Source: CAZECE01 sp964510525 (lineage in GTDB: Bacteria; Pseudomonadota; Gammaproteobacteria; Pseudomonadales; JANQJO01). From it: a stretch of DNA of 12,250 bases. Under the pieces are notes generated by a model. The model had not been told where the DNA came from, did not search any database, and was given only the letters and a program-made list of their open reading frames with translations. Position numbers and translations under genes: made by a program. The DNA is taken from assembly GCA_964510525.1 (NCBI GenBank), contig CAZECE010000101.1:1-12250 (forward strand), read 5' to 3'. Positions 1 through 7,400 of the stretch are shown here, piece after piece (position 1 is the stretch's first letter; each line of letters starts with the position of its first letter).

Positions 1-2
1 GT

Positions 3-62
3 GTGAGTATTTTACTCTTCATGGTTGGTATTATTCTGGGTCTCGAGGCGATAACGGTATGA
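3..62 (+). CDS. Possible 3' end of an upstream gene (membrane-protein tail)
   Basis: Reading frame 3 is open from the window edge to a TGA at 60-62. It encodes a short, very hydrophobic segment (SILLFMVGIILGLEAI followed by TV), which would suit a last transmembrane helix of a gene starting before the window. Only about 19 codons are visible, so neither coding status nor family can be shown. The other frames give less protein-like sequence. Beyond this point nothing gene-like is seen up to the tRNA promoter at 260. Confidence 0.22.
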   Translation: MSILLFMVGIILGLEAITV

Positions 63-222
63 TTAGGCTTTGTTTTTCTCTGTGGGATCTTAGGACGGCT
101 TAGGTGGGGGTTGCTATGTCTGTATTTTACCCGCTTGTTTAGAAGAGTGTGTTTGATAAAGTAGCGTTGTTTTTGATGGTGAGCTGATTATGCAGTACAG
201 CGTCCAGGAGAAAACAAGGATT

Positions 223-240
223 CTGGCCATGGAAGGCCAG
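223..240. repeat. Short inverted repeat upstream of the tRNA promoter
   Basis: The arms CTGGCC (223-228) and GGCCAG (235-240) flank the six bases ATGGAA. The element sits about 20 bp upstream of the tRNA-Glu -35 box, in DNA that otherwise looks non-coding. It could be a protein-binding site, a small RNA hairpin at the end of the upstream transcript, or one copy of a dispersed intergenic repeat. One copy in one window cannot separate these. There is no T-tract, so it is not a typical intrinsic terminator. Confidence 0.3.
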
Positions 241-259
241 GGCAAGGATGCAATTTTTC

Positions 260-288
260 TTGACTTCTGATTAAGGTGTTAATAATAT
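260..288 (+). promoter_or_regulatory. Sigma-70 promoter of tRNA-Glu
   Basis: A -35 box TTGACT (260-265) and a -10 box TAATAT (283-288) are separated by exactly 17 bp. Each box differs from the housekeeping consensus at one position. Transcription would start near 295, about 33 nt before the mature tRNA 5' end, leaving a short leader for RNase P. This is the best promoter match in the window, as expected for a stable RNA gene. Confidence 0.75.
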
Positions 289-327
289 TCTGCACCTCCT
301 AAGCAGATGTTAGGTTTTCTTTTGAAA

Positions 328-403
328 GTCCCCTTCGTCTAGTGGCCTAGGACACTGCCCTTTCACGGCAGGAACAGGGGTTCGAGTCCCCTAGGGGACG
401 CCA
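328..403 (+). tRNA. tRNA-Glu (anticodon UUC)
   Basis: A complete cloverleaf can be drawn. The acceptor strands are GTCCCCT (328-334) and AGGGGAC (393-399), followed by discriminator G and an encoded CCA (400-403). The anticodon stem CTGCC/GGCAG (355-359/367-371) closes a seven-base loop with anticodon TTC at 362-364. The T arm carries GGTTCGAGTCC. The length is 76 nt. The 3' flank is T-rich (404-420) but has no strong terminator hairpin, so readthrough toward the downstream transferase gene is possible. tRNA genes are common integration sites, but no attachment-site duplication or integrase was seen nearby. Confidence 0.97.
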
Positions 404-501
404 CTTATTTCTTTTTCTTGTATCTTTTGACTGGTTTCAATCTGCCGAAACGCAGTAGAATACTGCCCCAATAGATTGTTCGGTTGGAGGAGTATCTGGT
501 T

Positions 502-525
502 GTGTTTACGGTGATTTTTTCTTGA
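502..525 (+). other. Putative 7-codon leader ORF overlapping the transferase start
   Basis: A GTG at 502 lies 9-11 nt after a strong ribosome-binding sequence, GGAGGAG (486-492). It opens a seven-codon ORF ending in TGA at 523-525. That stop overlaps the TTG start of the transferase gene (TTGA, 522-525). The strong ribosome-binding site is about 30 nt from the TTG, too far to serve it directly, so translation of the mini-ORF could couple into the main gene. The mini-ORF also contains six T (515-520). One extra T there would fuse GTG 502 in frame to the main gene, so slippage or a sequencing indel is an alternative. Confidence 0.35.
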
Positions 526-1967
526 GGGTAACAGAAGACCCGCACTTCTCTTTGATCGATCATTTATCCGGTGGTTTGGCTCGGGTATTTGATTTAGCTT
601 GGTTGCTAGTGGCGGCTTGGTTTTGCTATTACTGGCGGTTCTCTTCATGGCTTATGCCGGTAGCCTTTCAAACGGCGGCCTTGTTGGGTGCGCTTTTGGC
701 TTTAATGTCCTATTCCATGTTCAAGGTGTATGAATCTTGGCGGGGTAGGAAAAAAATACACCTGTTTGGTCTGATCGTGTCCGCTCATCTTAGCGCTTTT
801 GCGGTTTTGATGGGCTTTTTGGTTTTTTCCCAACACTCCATCTACTTTTCTCGGTTGTGGTTAGCCGGGTGGATTTGTTTAAGCTTAATCGGTGTTATTG
901 GCTTTCGAATTTTTGTCTATGAGCTTTTGGATCGATTAAGGGAAAAGGGTATTAACCATAAGCGGCTAATTTTAATTGGCGATCATGATTCCAGTCAGAA
1001 CGTGATTAAAGCATTACAAAGTAAGCCATGGCTCGGTCTTGAGGTGATAAAAGTATTTTTAACCGGCTCTCAAAATACATTAGACATTCAAAAAGATCGT
1101 CCGCAAGACAGCGAGCAATTACAAACACAAGTCTATCATTTTGGGCGTTCTTCAATAGAAGCCGATATAAAAACACACGGTGCGACCGAAGTCTGGATCA
1201 GCTTACCCTTACGGGAAGAGGGGTTGGTTCGAAAAGTTCTGTATGATTTGCGCCATAGCACCGTGAATATTCGCTATTTCCCAAGCTTTGATGATTTGAG
1301 GTTGTTGAATCACTCTTCAAAAGTGGTTGCAGGCATGCCTGTTTTTGATCTCAGCTGTTCTCCGTTAGATGGCATCAATCGTGTGATTAAACATTTTGAA
1401 GATCGCTTGCTTGGAACGCTGATCTTTCTTTTAGTGTCTCCGTTGATGTTATTTATTGCTGTTGGCGTCAAGCTGTCTTCTCCAGGCCCTGTGTTATTTA
1501 AACAATATCGGCAAGGGATTGATGGCCAGCGGATTAATATTTATAAATTTAGGTCCATGCGTCTTCATGCTGAGGATGAGGGGCACGTGACTCAAGCGTC
1601 TAAAGGCGATAACCGTATCACCCCATTTGGTCAATTTTTAAGGCGAACCAGTTTAGATGAGCTGCCTCAATTTTTTAATGTGATTCAAGGCAAAATGTCC
1701 ATTGTTGGCCCTCGTCCGCATGCTTTGGAGCACAACGAATATTATAAGGAAGAAATTGATTATTATTTGAAACGACATAAAGTTAAGCCAGGTATCACAG
1801 GATGGGCTCAGATTAACGGCTTTAGAGGTCAGACAGACACGTTAGAAAAAATGCGCAAAAGGATTGAGTACGATTTGTTTTATATTGAAAACTGGTCGCT
1901 GCTGTTTGATCTTAAGATTATTGTTCTGACCTGTTTTAAGGGATTCATTCATAAAAATGCTTACTGA
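522..1967 (+). CDS. Undecaprenyl-phosphate sugar-phosphate transferase (WcaJ-type)
   Basis: An inner-membrane polyprenyl glycosylphosphotransferase. The family moves a hexose-1-phosphate, often glucose, from a UDP-sugar onto undecaprenyl phosphate, the first step of exopolysaccharide, capsule or O-antigen repeat-unit assembly. The 481-residue product has N-terminal hydrophobic helices (roughly 24-62 and 80-132), a central nucleotide-binding-like domain (from LILIGD at 149-154 to about 275), then a membrane segment (about 294-316) and the C-terminal catalytic domain. Signatures seen are SPGPVLFKQ (320-328), KFRSM (342-346), TSLDELPQ with the Asp-Glu pair at 379-380, VGPRP (395-399) and VKPGITGWAQ (421-430). 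Length and order fit WcaJ rather than the short PglC type. The only start candidate is TTG at 522; the frame is closed by TAG at 456 with no ATG or GTG between. The sugar specificity cannot be read. The 3' end overlaps panP by 11 nt, suggesting one transcript. No other polysaccharide genes are visible. Confidence 0.9.
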   Translation: MRVTEDPHFSLIDHLSGGLARVFDLAWLLVAAWFCYYWRFSSWLMPVAFQTAALLGALLALMSYSMFKVYESWRGRKKIHLFGLIVSAHLSAFAVLMGFLVFSQHSIYFSRLWLAGWICLSLIGVIGFRIFVYELLDRLREKGINHKRLILIGDHDSSQNVIKALQSKPWLGLEVIKVFLTGSQNTLDIQKDRPQDSEQLQTQVYHFGRSSIEADIKTHGATEVWISLPLREEGLVRKVLYDLRHSTVNIRYFPSFDDLRLLNHSSKVVAGMPVFDLSCSPLDGINRVIKHFEDRLLGTLIFLLVSPLMLFIAVGVKLSSPGPVLFKQYRQGIDGQRINIYKFRSMRLHAEDEGHVTQASKGDNRITPFGQFLRRTSLDELPQFFNVIQGKMSIVGPRPHALEHNEYYKEEIDYYLKRHKVKPGITGWAQINGFRGQTDTLEKMRKRIEYDLFYIENWSLLFDLKIIVLTCFKGFIHKNAY

Positions 1968-3639
1968 TGATCCCATTGAAAAACAAAGTGAAAAACACAG
2001 TTCTGCGAAAGTGGCTGAAGCCAATTGGCAAAGTTTACGGAGAATCTTTACGGTACCTGAAAAGCCGGGTTCTACGCTTCGGTGTATTGAAGATCAAATT
2101 TCGAAAAACTTAGTTGGTTTTTTACAAGATCATATTGTTGCAAAAGAAAAAGGCTTACCCGAGTTAGAAAAAGCGTTTCAAGCTTTTGAAGTACCTGATT
2201 GCCCAATCTTTGTCTCCGAGCAAGCGGGCTTCTTGCTGGAGCAGGTTGTGGCAAACTCGGTTCATACCGCTTCACCGCGTTTTGTGGGTCACATGACATC
2301 CGCGTTGCCTTATTTCATGGTGTCGTTGTCAAAAATCATGATGGCGTTGAATCAAAACTTAGTAAAGATTGAAACATCGAAAGTGTTTACCCCGCTAGAG
2401 CGTCAGGTCTTAGCCATGATGCACCATTTGGTGTTTCAGCAAGACGCCGCTTTTTATCAACAGTACATGCACCACTCAGATGCCTGCTTGGGAATGTTTT
2501 GTTCCGGGGGGACGGTGGCTAACCATACGGCGCTATGGGTGGCTCGTAATCAAGCCTTTCCAGCAGAAGGTGATTTTTCTGGGGTTGCACAGTCTGGCTT
2601 ATACCGTGCGCTGAAACATTTTAAATACGAGGGGGTGGCCATTCTCGTATCTGAGCGTGGGCATTATTCCTTGAGTAAAGCGGCGGATTTGTTGGGCATT
2701 GGTCGTGATGATTTCTACGCGGTTCCCGTCGATGAGTGTCATAAGATTGATCTTGACGCGCTCCGTGCTGAAGTGGCACGTTTGCAGGCCTCAAACATTA
2801 AAATTCTCGCCATTGTTGGCGTGGCGGGTAGTTCGGAAACTGGCAGTGTAGATCCTTTAGAAGAGTTAGCCGTCGTTGCAAAACAGTGTGGGGCGCACTT
2901 CCATGTTGACGCAGCGTGGGGGGGGGCGGCACTGTTCTCGGAACAAGGCCGTCAGTTGTTAAAGGGGATTGAGTTGGCTGACTCTGTGACCATTGATGCT
3001 CACAAGCAGATGTATGTACCCATGGGAGCAGGTATGGTGTTTATGAAGGATCCCCATGCGGCTAATGTTATTCGCCATCATGCGCAGTACATTGTGCGCA
3101 AAGGCTCAAGAGATCTAGGGCGGTACTCAATGGAGGGGTCGAGGCCTGGCATGGCTATGTTGGTTCAATCCGGTTTGAAGGTTATGGGGCGTGCAGGCTA
3201 TGCCATGTTGATTGATGAAGGCATTCAAAAAGCAAAGGATTTTGCTCAAATGATACAAAGGCATCCAGATTTTGAGTTGATCACGGAGCCGCAATTAAAT
3301 TTGCTGACCTACCGTTATGTTCCGCATGCGTTGCAATCTCATTTGGACTATCTAAAAGTAGAATCAAAAGCTTCAGTTAGAGTCTCAGTAAATGAAACGC
3401 TGAATAAGGTGACTCGGCGAATTCAAAAAATTCAGCGAGAACGCGGCCAGTCCTTTGTTTCTCGTACTCATATAAAATGTCAGTACAGTAAGGAAGCCAT
3501 TACGGTATTTAGAGTGGTATTAGCTAATCCTCTCACGACTTTGAATATGTTGAGTGAAATTTTAGAAGAGCAAACAAAAATTGCTCGGGATGAAAGCATT
3601 CAAGCGCTTCTATCGGATTGCAATAATAAAGTTTTGTAA
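1957..3639 (+). CDS. panP: PLP-dependent aspartate 1-decarboxylase, PanP type
   Basis: A group II (glutamate-decarboxylase-like) pyridoxal-phosphate enzyme. PanP converts L-aspartate to beta-alanine, the pantothenate and CoA precursor, in bacteria such as Vibrio and Shewanella that lack the pyruvoyl enzyme PanD. The 560-residue length fits the family. Visible landmarks are the conserved N-terminal LRRIFTVPE, the block FVGHMTSALPYFM, CSGGTVANHTALWVARN around the cofactor phosphate, HVDAAWGG with cofactor-contacting Asp318, and SVTIDAHKQMYVPMGAGM with the Schiff-base lysine Lys350. The ATG at 1957 lies inside the end of the transferase gene (11-nt overlap) behind a weak AAGGGA (1938-1943), so translational coupling is likely. 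Oddity: the Trp-Gly-Gly codons after Asp318 contain nine consecutive G (2918-2926). Specificity for aspartate rather than glutamate or an aromatic acid rests on overall resemblance to PanP, not on a residue I can point to. Confidence 0.88.
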   Translation: MLTDDPIEKQSEKHSSAKVAEANWQSLRRIFTVPEKPGSTLRCIEDQISKNLVGFLQDHIVAKEKGLPELEKAFQAFEVPDCPIFVSEQAGFLLEQVVANSVHTASPRFVGHMTSALPYFMVSLSKIMMALNQNLVKIETSKVFTPLERQVLAMMHHLVFQQDAAFYQQYMHHSDACLGMFCSGGTVANHTALWVARNQAFPAEGDFSGVAQSGLYRALKHFKYEGVAILVSERGHYSLSKAADLLGIGRDDFYAVPVDECHKIDLDALRAEVARLQASNIKILAIVGVAGSSETGSVDPLEELAVVAKQCGAHFHVDAAWGGAALFSEQGRQLLKGIELADSVTIDAHKQMYVPMGAGMVFMKDPHAANVIRHHAQYIVRKGSRDLGRYSMEGSRPGMAMLVQSGLKVMGRAGYAMLIDEGIQKAKDFAQMIQRHPDFELITEPQLNLLTYRYVPHALQSHLDYLKVESKASVRVSVNETLNKVTRRIQKIQRERGQSFVSRTHIKCQYSKEAITVFRVVLANPLTTLNMLSEILEEQTKIARDESIQALLSDCNNKVL

Positions 3640-3677
3640 TACATTTTTGGCCGTCAGTCTACGGCATGAAGATGTTA

Positions 3678-5381
3678 TTAACCCTGGTTTTGCCGCAAGG
3701 CTCGGACATTTTGAACAGGGTAGACATTTTTATCACCTGTGTGATGTTCAACATACGTAACCGTGTTCTTGCCATTTTTTTTAGCCGTTCTAAGGCAGTT
3801 TTCGCTGTCATTGAGTAACGTGTTGACGCAACCTGCTTCAGGGTAGCAGCTAATTCCGGCAGAGAAGCTTGAATAAAAGCTTTGATTAGGGGCGGCATGG
3901 GAGACTTGAGAGAAATTATGGTTGATGTTTTTTAACAGTGAGTAGGCCTTATCAATGGAGGTGTTAGGCAGCGCGATAGCAATTCGGCTGTTATTGAAAC
4001 GCCCAATCACATCGCTGCACCTCAAGCGATTTTTTAACATCTCAGCCAAAGATATAATGACTTTATCGCCAGCCCAATAGCCAAAGGTTTCATTGATAGT
4101 ACCAAGATGGTCAAGATCCAATAAAGCCAGACTGATTTGATGATTGTATCGCTGGGCATTCGACAGCAGAGCGTTTAACGATTGTGTAAATCGATCCTCG
4201 GTGAGTAAACCTGTGTGATGATCAAAATAAAGCAGGCCACTCAGCCGATTACTTTTATAAATTAGATCACTTAAATGCTTCATTAATATAGTTTCAGAGA
4301 GATTGTCCTTTGGAAAGGGTAGGCAGGGATAGCCATTTTCTTGGGCTTGTTGCGCCAAGGGGTCATGAGGGCTGTCGCTTAATATGGCGCAAGTTAAGAA
4401 ATTAAACGCATCGTGTTGATTCAGCATGGCGGCGATATCAATCCCTGCAACACTCTCCAGCGTTTGAGCAATCAAGACAAGATCGGGTTTAAACTCAATA
4501 GCATTGGGTAAACAGTCGAAATATGAAGGGGTTAATAGTACTTCATAACCATAAATCTTGAGTGTGCGCTCGAGTTTTCTAGCTTGAGCGAAATCAGTAT
4601 GCACGATCATGATCTTATTGCTTTGTTTAAAGCTAGACGCGGAAAGGAAATTAAGATTTTTAACCAGTACTTTTTCAATGAGTGGTTTCATAAGAAAAGC
4701 TTTGGCTTTCAGTTTGGCTGCGTAAAGTCGTTGTTGAAAATCGTCATTTTCACTGATGGTAATCACATGCTGCGGTAAAGCAGATAATAATGAAAGCGTG
4801 TCTTCATCAAGGACTTCAAAATCATCTAAGTCCAGGAGGATAGCGCTGCTGTAAGCTTTGTACTCTTTAGCAACCGTAATAATTTCCTCTATTGATGAGT
4901 AAAACTGGGCATTAAAAGAGGTGTTTTCTGTGTGCTTAATTAAAGAGGATTTGAGATCGGTATCGTCTGATAAAACACATAGGCATCTTTGGGCAATGGT
5001 GAAGTCTTTTTGGAGCGTGTTGATCTCTGTATTGGGATTAAGGCGCTCTGAAGACAACTGAATAAGCTGTTTCGTGAGATTGCTCATGTTTTCGGTGATC
5101 GGGGCAATGCTATCAAAATGTTGATTGATTAAGTTTTCAGTGAGTAAACAGATTGAATTTGAAATCGTACTTTGCTGTTTGAAACCCAACGTACGACAGG
5201 TGCTGGCCATGCTTTTACAGATGTCTTGGATGCGGTAGCAGGGGGCTTTATCATCAGGTTTTTTGGATAGATCAGCAATAAGGTGGTTGATCTCTTCCGC
5301 TTTAGCAAGCAGTCGATTATGGAACTGATTTTCGACTCCTATCATTGGGCGTTTCAATGTAGCCATGTCGTTTTGTGTCAC
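3678..5381 (-). CDS. Degenerate GGDEF protein with pseudo-HPt and two receiver domains (likely c-di-GMP receptor)
   Basis: A soluble 567-residue protein with four modules. Residues ~15-115 resemble an HPt helical bundle, but the phospho-His position holds Lys56 (CKSMASTCRTLGF). Residues ~130-245 are a receiver domain with acidic pair Asp139/140, likely phospho-Asp184 and Lys232. Residues ~256-372 are a second receiver fold with Ala305 where the phospho-Asp should be. Residues ~385-545 are a GGDEF fold. It keeps LDLD (421-424), NE (430-431) and GD (438-439), but the GGDEF signature is replaced by NNSRI (463-467), so cyclase activity is unlikely. The inhibitory-site motif RxxD is intact (Arg454-Asp457) at the normal distance. 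REC-REC-degenerate GGDEF with an intact I-site recalls Caulobacter PopA, a c-di-GMP receptor; orthology is not claimed. The start is GTG 5381, or ATG 5366 in the same frame; neither has a strong ribosome-binding site. It converges on panP with a 38-bp gap. Confidence 0.82.
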   Translation of the reverse strand: MTQNDMATLKRPMIGVENQFHNRLLAKAEEINHLIADLSKKPDDKAPCYRIQDICKSMASTCRTLGFKQQSTISNSICLLTENLINQHFDSIAPITENMSNLTKQLIQLSSERLNPNTEINTLQKDFTIAQRCLCVLSDDTDLKSSLIKHTENTSFNAQFYSSIEEIITVAKEYKAYSSAILLDLDDFEVLDEDTLSLLSALPQHVITISENDDFQQRLYAAKLKAKAFLMKPLIEKVLVKNLNFLSASSFKQSNKIMIVHTDFAQARKLERTLKIYGYEVLLTPSYFDCLPNAIEFKPDLVLIAQTLESVAGIDIAAMLNQHDAFNFLTCAILSDSPHDPLAQQAQENGYPCLPFPKDNLSETILMKHLSDLIYKSNRLSGLLYFDHHTGLLTEDRFTQSLNALLSNAQRYNHQISLALLDLDHLGTINETFGYWAGDKVIISLAEMLKNRLRCSDVIGRFNNSRIAIALPNTSIDKAYSLLKNINHNFSQVSHAAPNQSFYSSFSAGISCYPEAGCVNTLLNDSENCLRTAKKNGKNTVTYVEHHTGDKNVYPVQNVRALRQNQG

Positions 5382-5760
5382 TTCTAAAATGGAGGCTTAC
5401 TTCTCAGTTTATACAAAAATTAATAATAAGGATTATTGAGGTCTTTGATTTGATGAAAGAATTGATAAAGCTTTTAAATATGCAGCGGAAAGTATGCCTA
5501 CTTTTTAAAAGCGTCAAAAAACTGTGGGGATACCCAATGGCCATGAAGTGGTTGTTTGATATCAAAAAAATGCCGAGGTGGCGGTTCATCGTAACCAGTA
5601 AAATGTAATTTCCTGTCATTTTAAGTAACAAATTGAAAAGCATGCCGCAATTTACTAGCGTAAATGATAAGAAATGTATTTTTTATACGGTTCTCTGAAA
5701 ACAGAGCATGCCCAAAAAACGTTTTTTTGGGAATGACAAATAAACTCGGATGTTAATTAT
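5382..5760. other. AT-rich divergent intergenic region
   Basis: This 379-bp region lies between two divergent genes and must hold both promoters. No convincing gene is seen; the short open frames in it are Lys-rich and AT-driven. Near the right end are a small hairpin CTCTG-AAAA-CAGAG (5693-5706) and a larger A/T palindrome (5711-5731, listed separately). TTGAAA at 5633-5638 could be a -35 box for the rightward gene, but the hexamer 17 bp further on (TAGCGT) is poor. Confidence 0.5.
5711..5731. promoter_or_regulatory. A-tract/T-tract palindrome in front of the barrel-protein gene
   Basis: CCCAAAAAAC followed by GTTTTTTTGGG reads almost identically on both strands, with one extra T in the right half. 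It ends 29 bp before the start codon at 5761. It follows a 5-bp hairpin (5693-5706) within a few bases. The symmetry suits a dimeric regulator site or a bent-DNA element. As RNA it would be a weak A-U hairpin in the 5' leader. A terminator role is unlikely: no gene enters from the left on this strand, and the sequence after the second arm is not T-rich. Confidence 0.4.
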
Positions 5761-7131
5761 ATGCTTTCAAATGGTTTTTTTAATAGAAACACCAGCCGCC
5801 AAGCATTACTCAGATCGTGGGTACCTTTGATTGTATTGGCCATGCCGTTGAAGCTGTTTGCTGGCCAGCTAATTTCGGCACCTTCTGGCGCGATGCCGCT
5901 TGGTCAATTACCGATTGCGGATCAAGTTGGGGCTATTTCTGGAAATCCTGCTGCCTGTCATCAGGTGCTAAGCAAATCGGATCGATTTAGAATGTCTTAT
6001 TGGGGATCAACCGGGCTCTATGCTGAGCTTGGAGACCTCAAAAACTTTGAAGACGAAGTGGATGCGTTAGTGGATATATTAGATGACACCACAAGGGTTG
6101 ACGCAAACGAGGCTGATGATGTCCGAAACAGATTCAATGCACTCTTGGTAGAGTTAGGCGAATCTGGGTACATGAAAACGAATATTGATGTGGGGTTGCC
6201 TCTCCTGCCCATGGCTTTTCACCATGAGGTGCTTAAGGGCAATCTTTGTCTTAATGCAGGTGTCAGAGCTCAGTTTAAAGGCAGTGTTCTAGATGATGAG
6301 CTCACCGTCAGCGTGCCAGATAATAACTTTACTGTGGAGTTTGATTCAAATTCGTCGTTATTCTTAAAAAGTGCTGTTTTAAAGGAGTTTGGCCTAAGTT
6401 ATAGCCGAAAAATATTTCACAGCGACCATATAAAGTTTCCTGGAGAAATGATTTTTGGAACGCGTTTAAATTTTTATTCGATGGAATTATCTCGCCAGGT
6501 TATTTTATTTGAAAGTTTTGACAATGATGATGTTGGCGATGTGATCTCAGATGAGTACGACCAAAACCAAGTGACGTCATCGAGTATTGGATTGGATGTA
6601 GGCGCTTTATGGCGAGCCGACAAATACCAACTTGGTCTCACCATTGCAAATATTAATGAGCCGGATTTTGATTTTGGAGATCTTGGAATCAATTGCAATA
6701 CATTAACCACCAACGCACAACAACTTAACTGTGCAGCAGCCCAATCCTTTGTGGCTTCTGGAGATATTACGCAACAAGACACCCACACCATGGAATCCTT
6801 GATGATCATGGATGCGGCTTACTACATAAAGCCTAATTGGGTGCTGGGTGTTTCCTATGATTTGGCGGATTACACAGATCCTGCAGGAGATGACTTGCAA
6901 TACTTTAATATAGGCACCCGCTATTACCCGAGCAGCCGTTGGATCCCGGCATGGCGACTGGGGTATCGATCCAATCAAGTCGGGCAAGAGCTCTCCAGTG
7001 TCCAAATGGGTACGACGTTATTCGGTGTGTTTAATTTTGATGTGCTGTATGGGTTAGATGATACTGAAGTGGATGATGACAGCATCCCGAGAAACTTAGG
7101 GGTATCTTTTGGCTTTCAACAAATGCTTTGA
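5761..7131 (+). CDS. Secreted TraF-like outer-membrane beta-barrel protein
   Basis: The 456-residue product begins with a Sec-type signal: a basic N-region (Arg9, Arg13, Arg18), a hydrophobic core at 19-30, and a likely cleavage after Ala34 (LFA-GQ). The rest alternates short beta-strand-like stretches with acidic turns (for example FGTRLNFYSMELSRQV, YQLGLTIANINEP and WVLGVSYDLADYTDP), as in an outer-membrane barrel. An early ISGNPAACHQVL segment and a helical region around residues 90-140 resemble the TraF_2 family (Pfam PF13729, often labelled conjugal transfer protein TraF). In chromosomes of marine gammaproteobacteria this label does not imply conjugation, and no other transfer gene is here. 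The last residue is Leu, not the Phe usual for barrels. The function, perhaps uptake of a hydrophobic compound, is unknown. The ribosome-binding site is weak; the start is the first ATG after the 5' palindromes. Confidence 0.65.
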   Translation: MLSNGFFNRNTSRQALLRSWVPLIVLAMPLKLFAGQLISAPSGAMPLGQLPIADQVGAISGNPAACHQVLSKSDRFRMSYWGSTGLYAELGDLKNFEDEVDALVDILDDTTRVDANEADDVRNRFNALLVELGESGYMKTNIDVGLPLLPMAFHHEVLKGNLCLNAGVRAQFKGSVLDDELTVSVPDNNFTVEFDSNSSLFLKSAVLKEFGLSYSRKIFHSDHIKFPGEMIFGTRLNFYSMELSRQVILFESFDNDDVGDVISDEYDQNQVTSSSIGLDVGALWRADKYQLGLTIANINEPDFDFGDLGINCNTLTTNAQQLNCAAAQSFVASGDITQQDTHTMESLMIMDAAYYIKPNWVLGVSYDLADYTDPAGDDLQYFNIGTRYYPSSRWIPAWRLGYRSNQVGQELSSVQMGTTLFGVFNFDVLYGLDDTEVDDDSIPRNLGVSFGFQQML

Positions 7132-7191
7132 TAGGGCCGTACTTTATAGGCATGTAAATAAGCGCAACACCCTGTTGTCACTCCGTATCTT

Positions 7192-7205
7192 ATTGATTGA
7201 TCAAT
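7192..7205. promoter_or_regulatory. Candidate TetR-type operator
   Basis: Six-bp perfect arms ATTGAT (7192-7197) and ATCAAT (7200-7205) flank a central TG, and the symmetry fits a homodimeric repressor. It lies about 200 bp upstream of the chosen start of the TetR-family gene and 60 bp after the barrel-protein gene, so autoregulation is possible. Two other palindromes in the same interval are AACTTT-N9-AAAGTT (7279-7299) and CTTAGCTAAG (7306-7315). Sequence alone cannot show which, if any, is the operator. Confidence 0.3.
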
Positions 7206-7400
7206 GTATCTGTTTTCGCTCTCAGGGGCTAAAAGGGTGCGTTGTTTTATAGATCGTTACATAAATCGACTGTCCACCAACTTTCTACGTATAAAAGTTT
7301 ACTTGCTTAGCTAAGTGGGTCTGGTAGTTTATTTATTGCTCAATTCGAGTTGAATGAGCTCAATATGAATAAACTATTGTTGACCAATAAGGGGTGTATA

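Noticed and set aside
190..270. 26-codon ATG frame before the tRNA
   Set aside because: It runs through the inverted repeat and the tRNA -35 box and has no ribosome-binding site.
328..403. tRNA-Glu as the edge of an integrated element
   Set aside because: No integrase, no second copy of the tRNA 3' end in the window, and the next genes are ordinary chromosomal functions.
452..466. GCAGT-N5-ACTGC downstream of the tRNA as its terminator
   Set aside because: Short stem with no T-tract; followed by CCCAATAG.
3650..3665. GCCGT-N6-ACGGC between convergent genes as a bidirectional terminator
   Set aside because: The stem is only 5 bp and the T-run lies on the wrong side in both directions.
5375..5608. 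Open frame of 77 codons on the + strand in the intergenic region
   Set aside because: Very Lys/Leu/Ile-rich from AT-rich DNA, starts at a GTG inside the opposite gene's start region, no good ribosome-binding site, and an overlapping open frame exists on the other strand.
5761..7131. TraF-like label as evidence of a conjugative element
   Set aside because: No pilus, relaxase or coupling-protein gene is nearby; this family is widespread in chromosomes and the label is historical.
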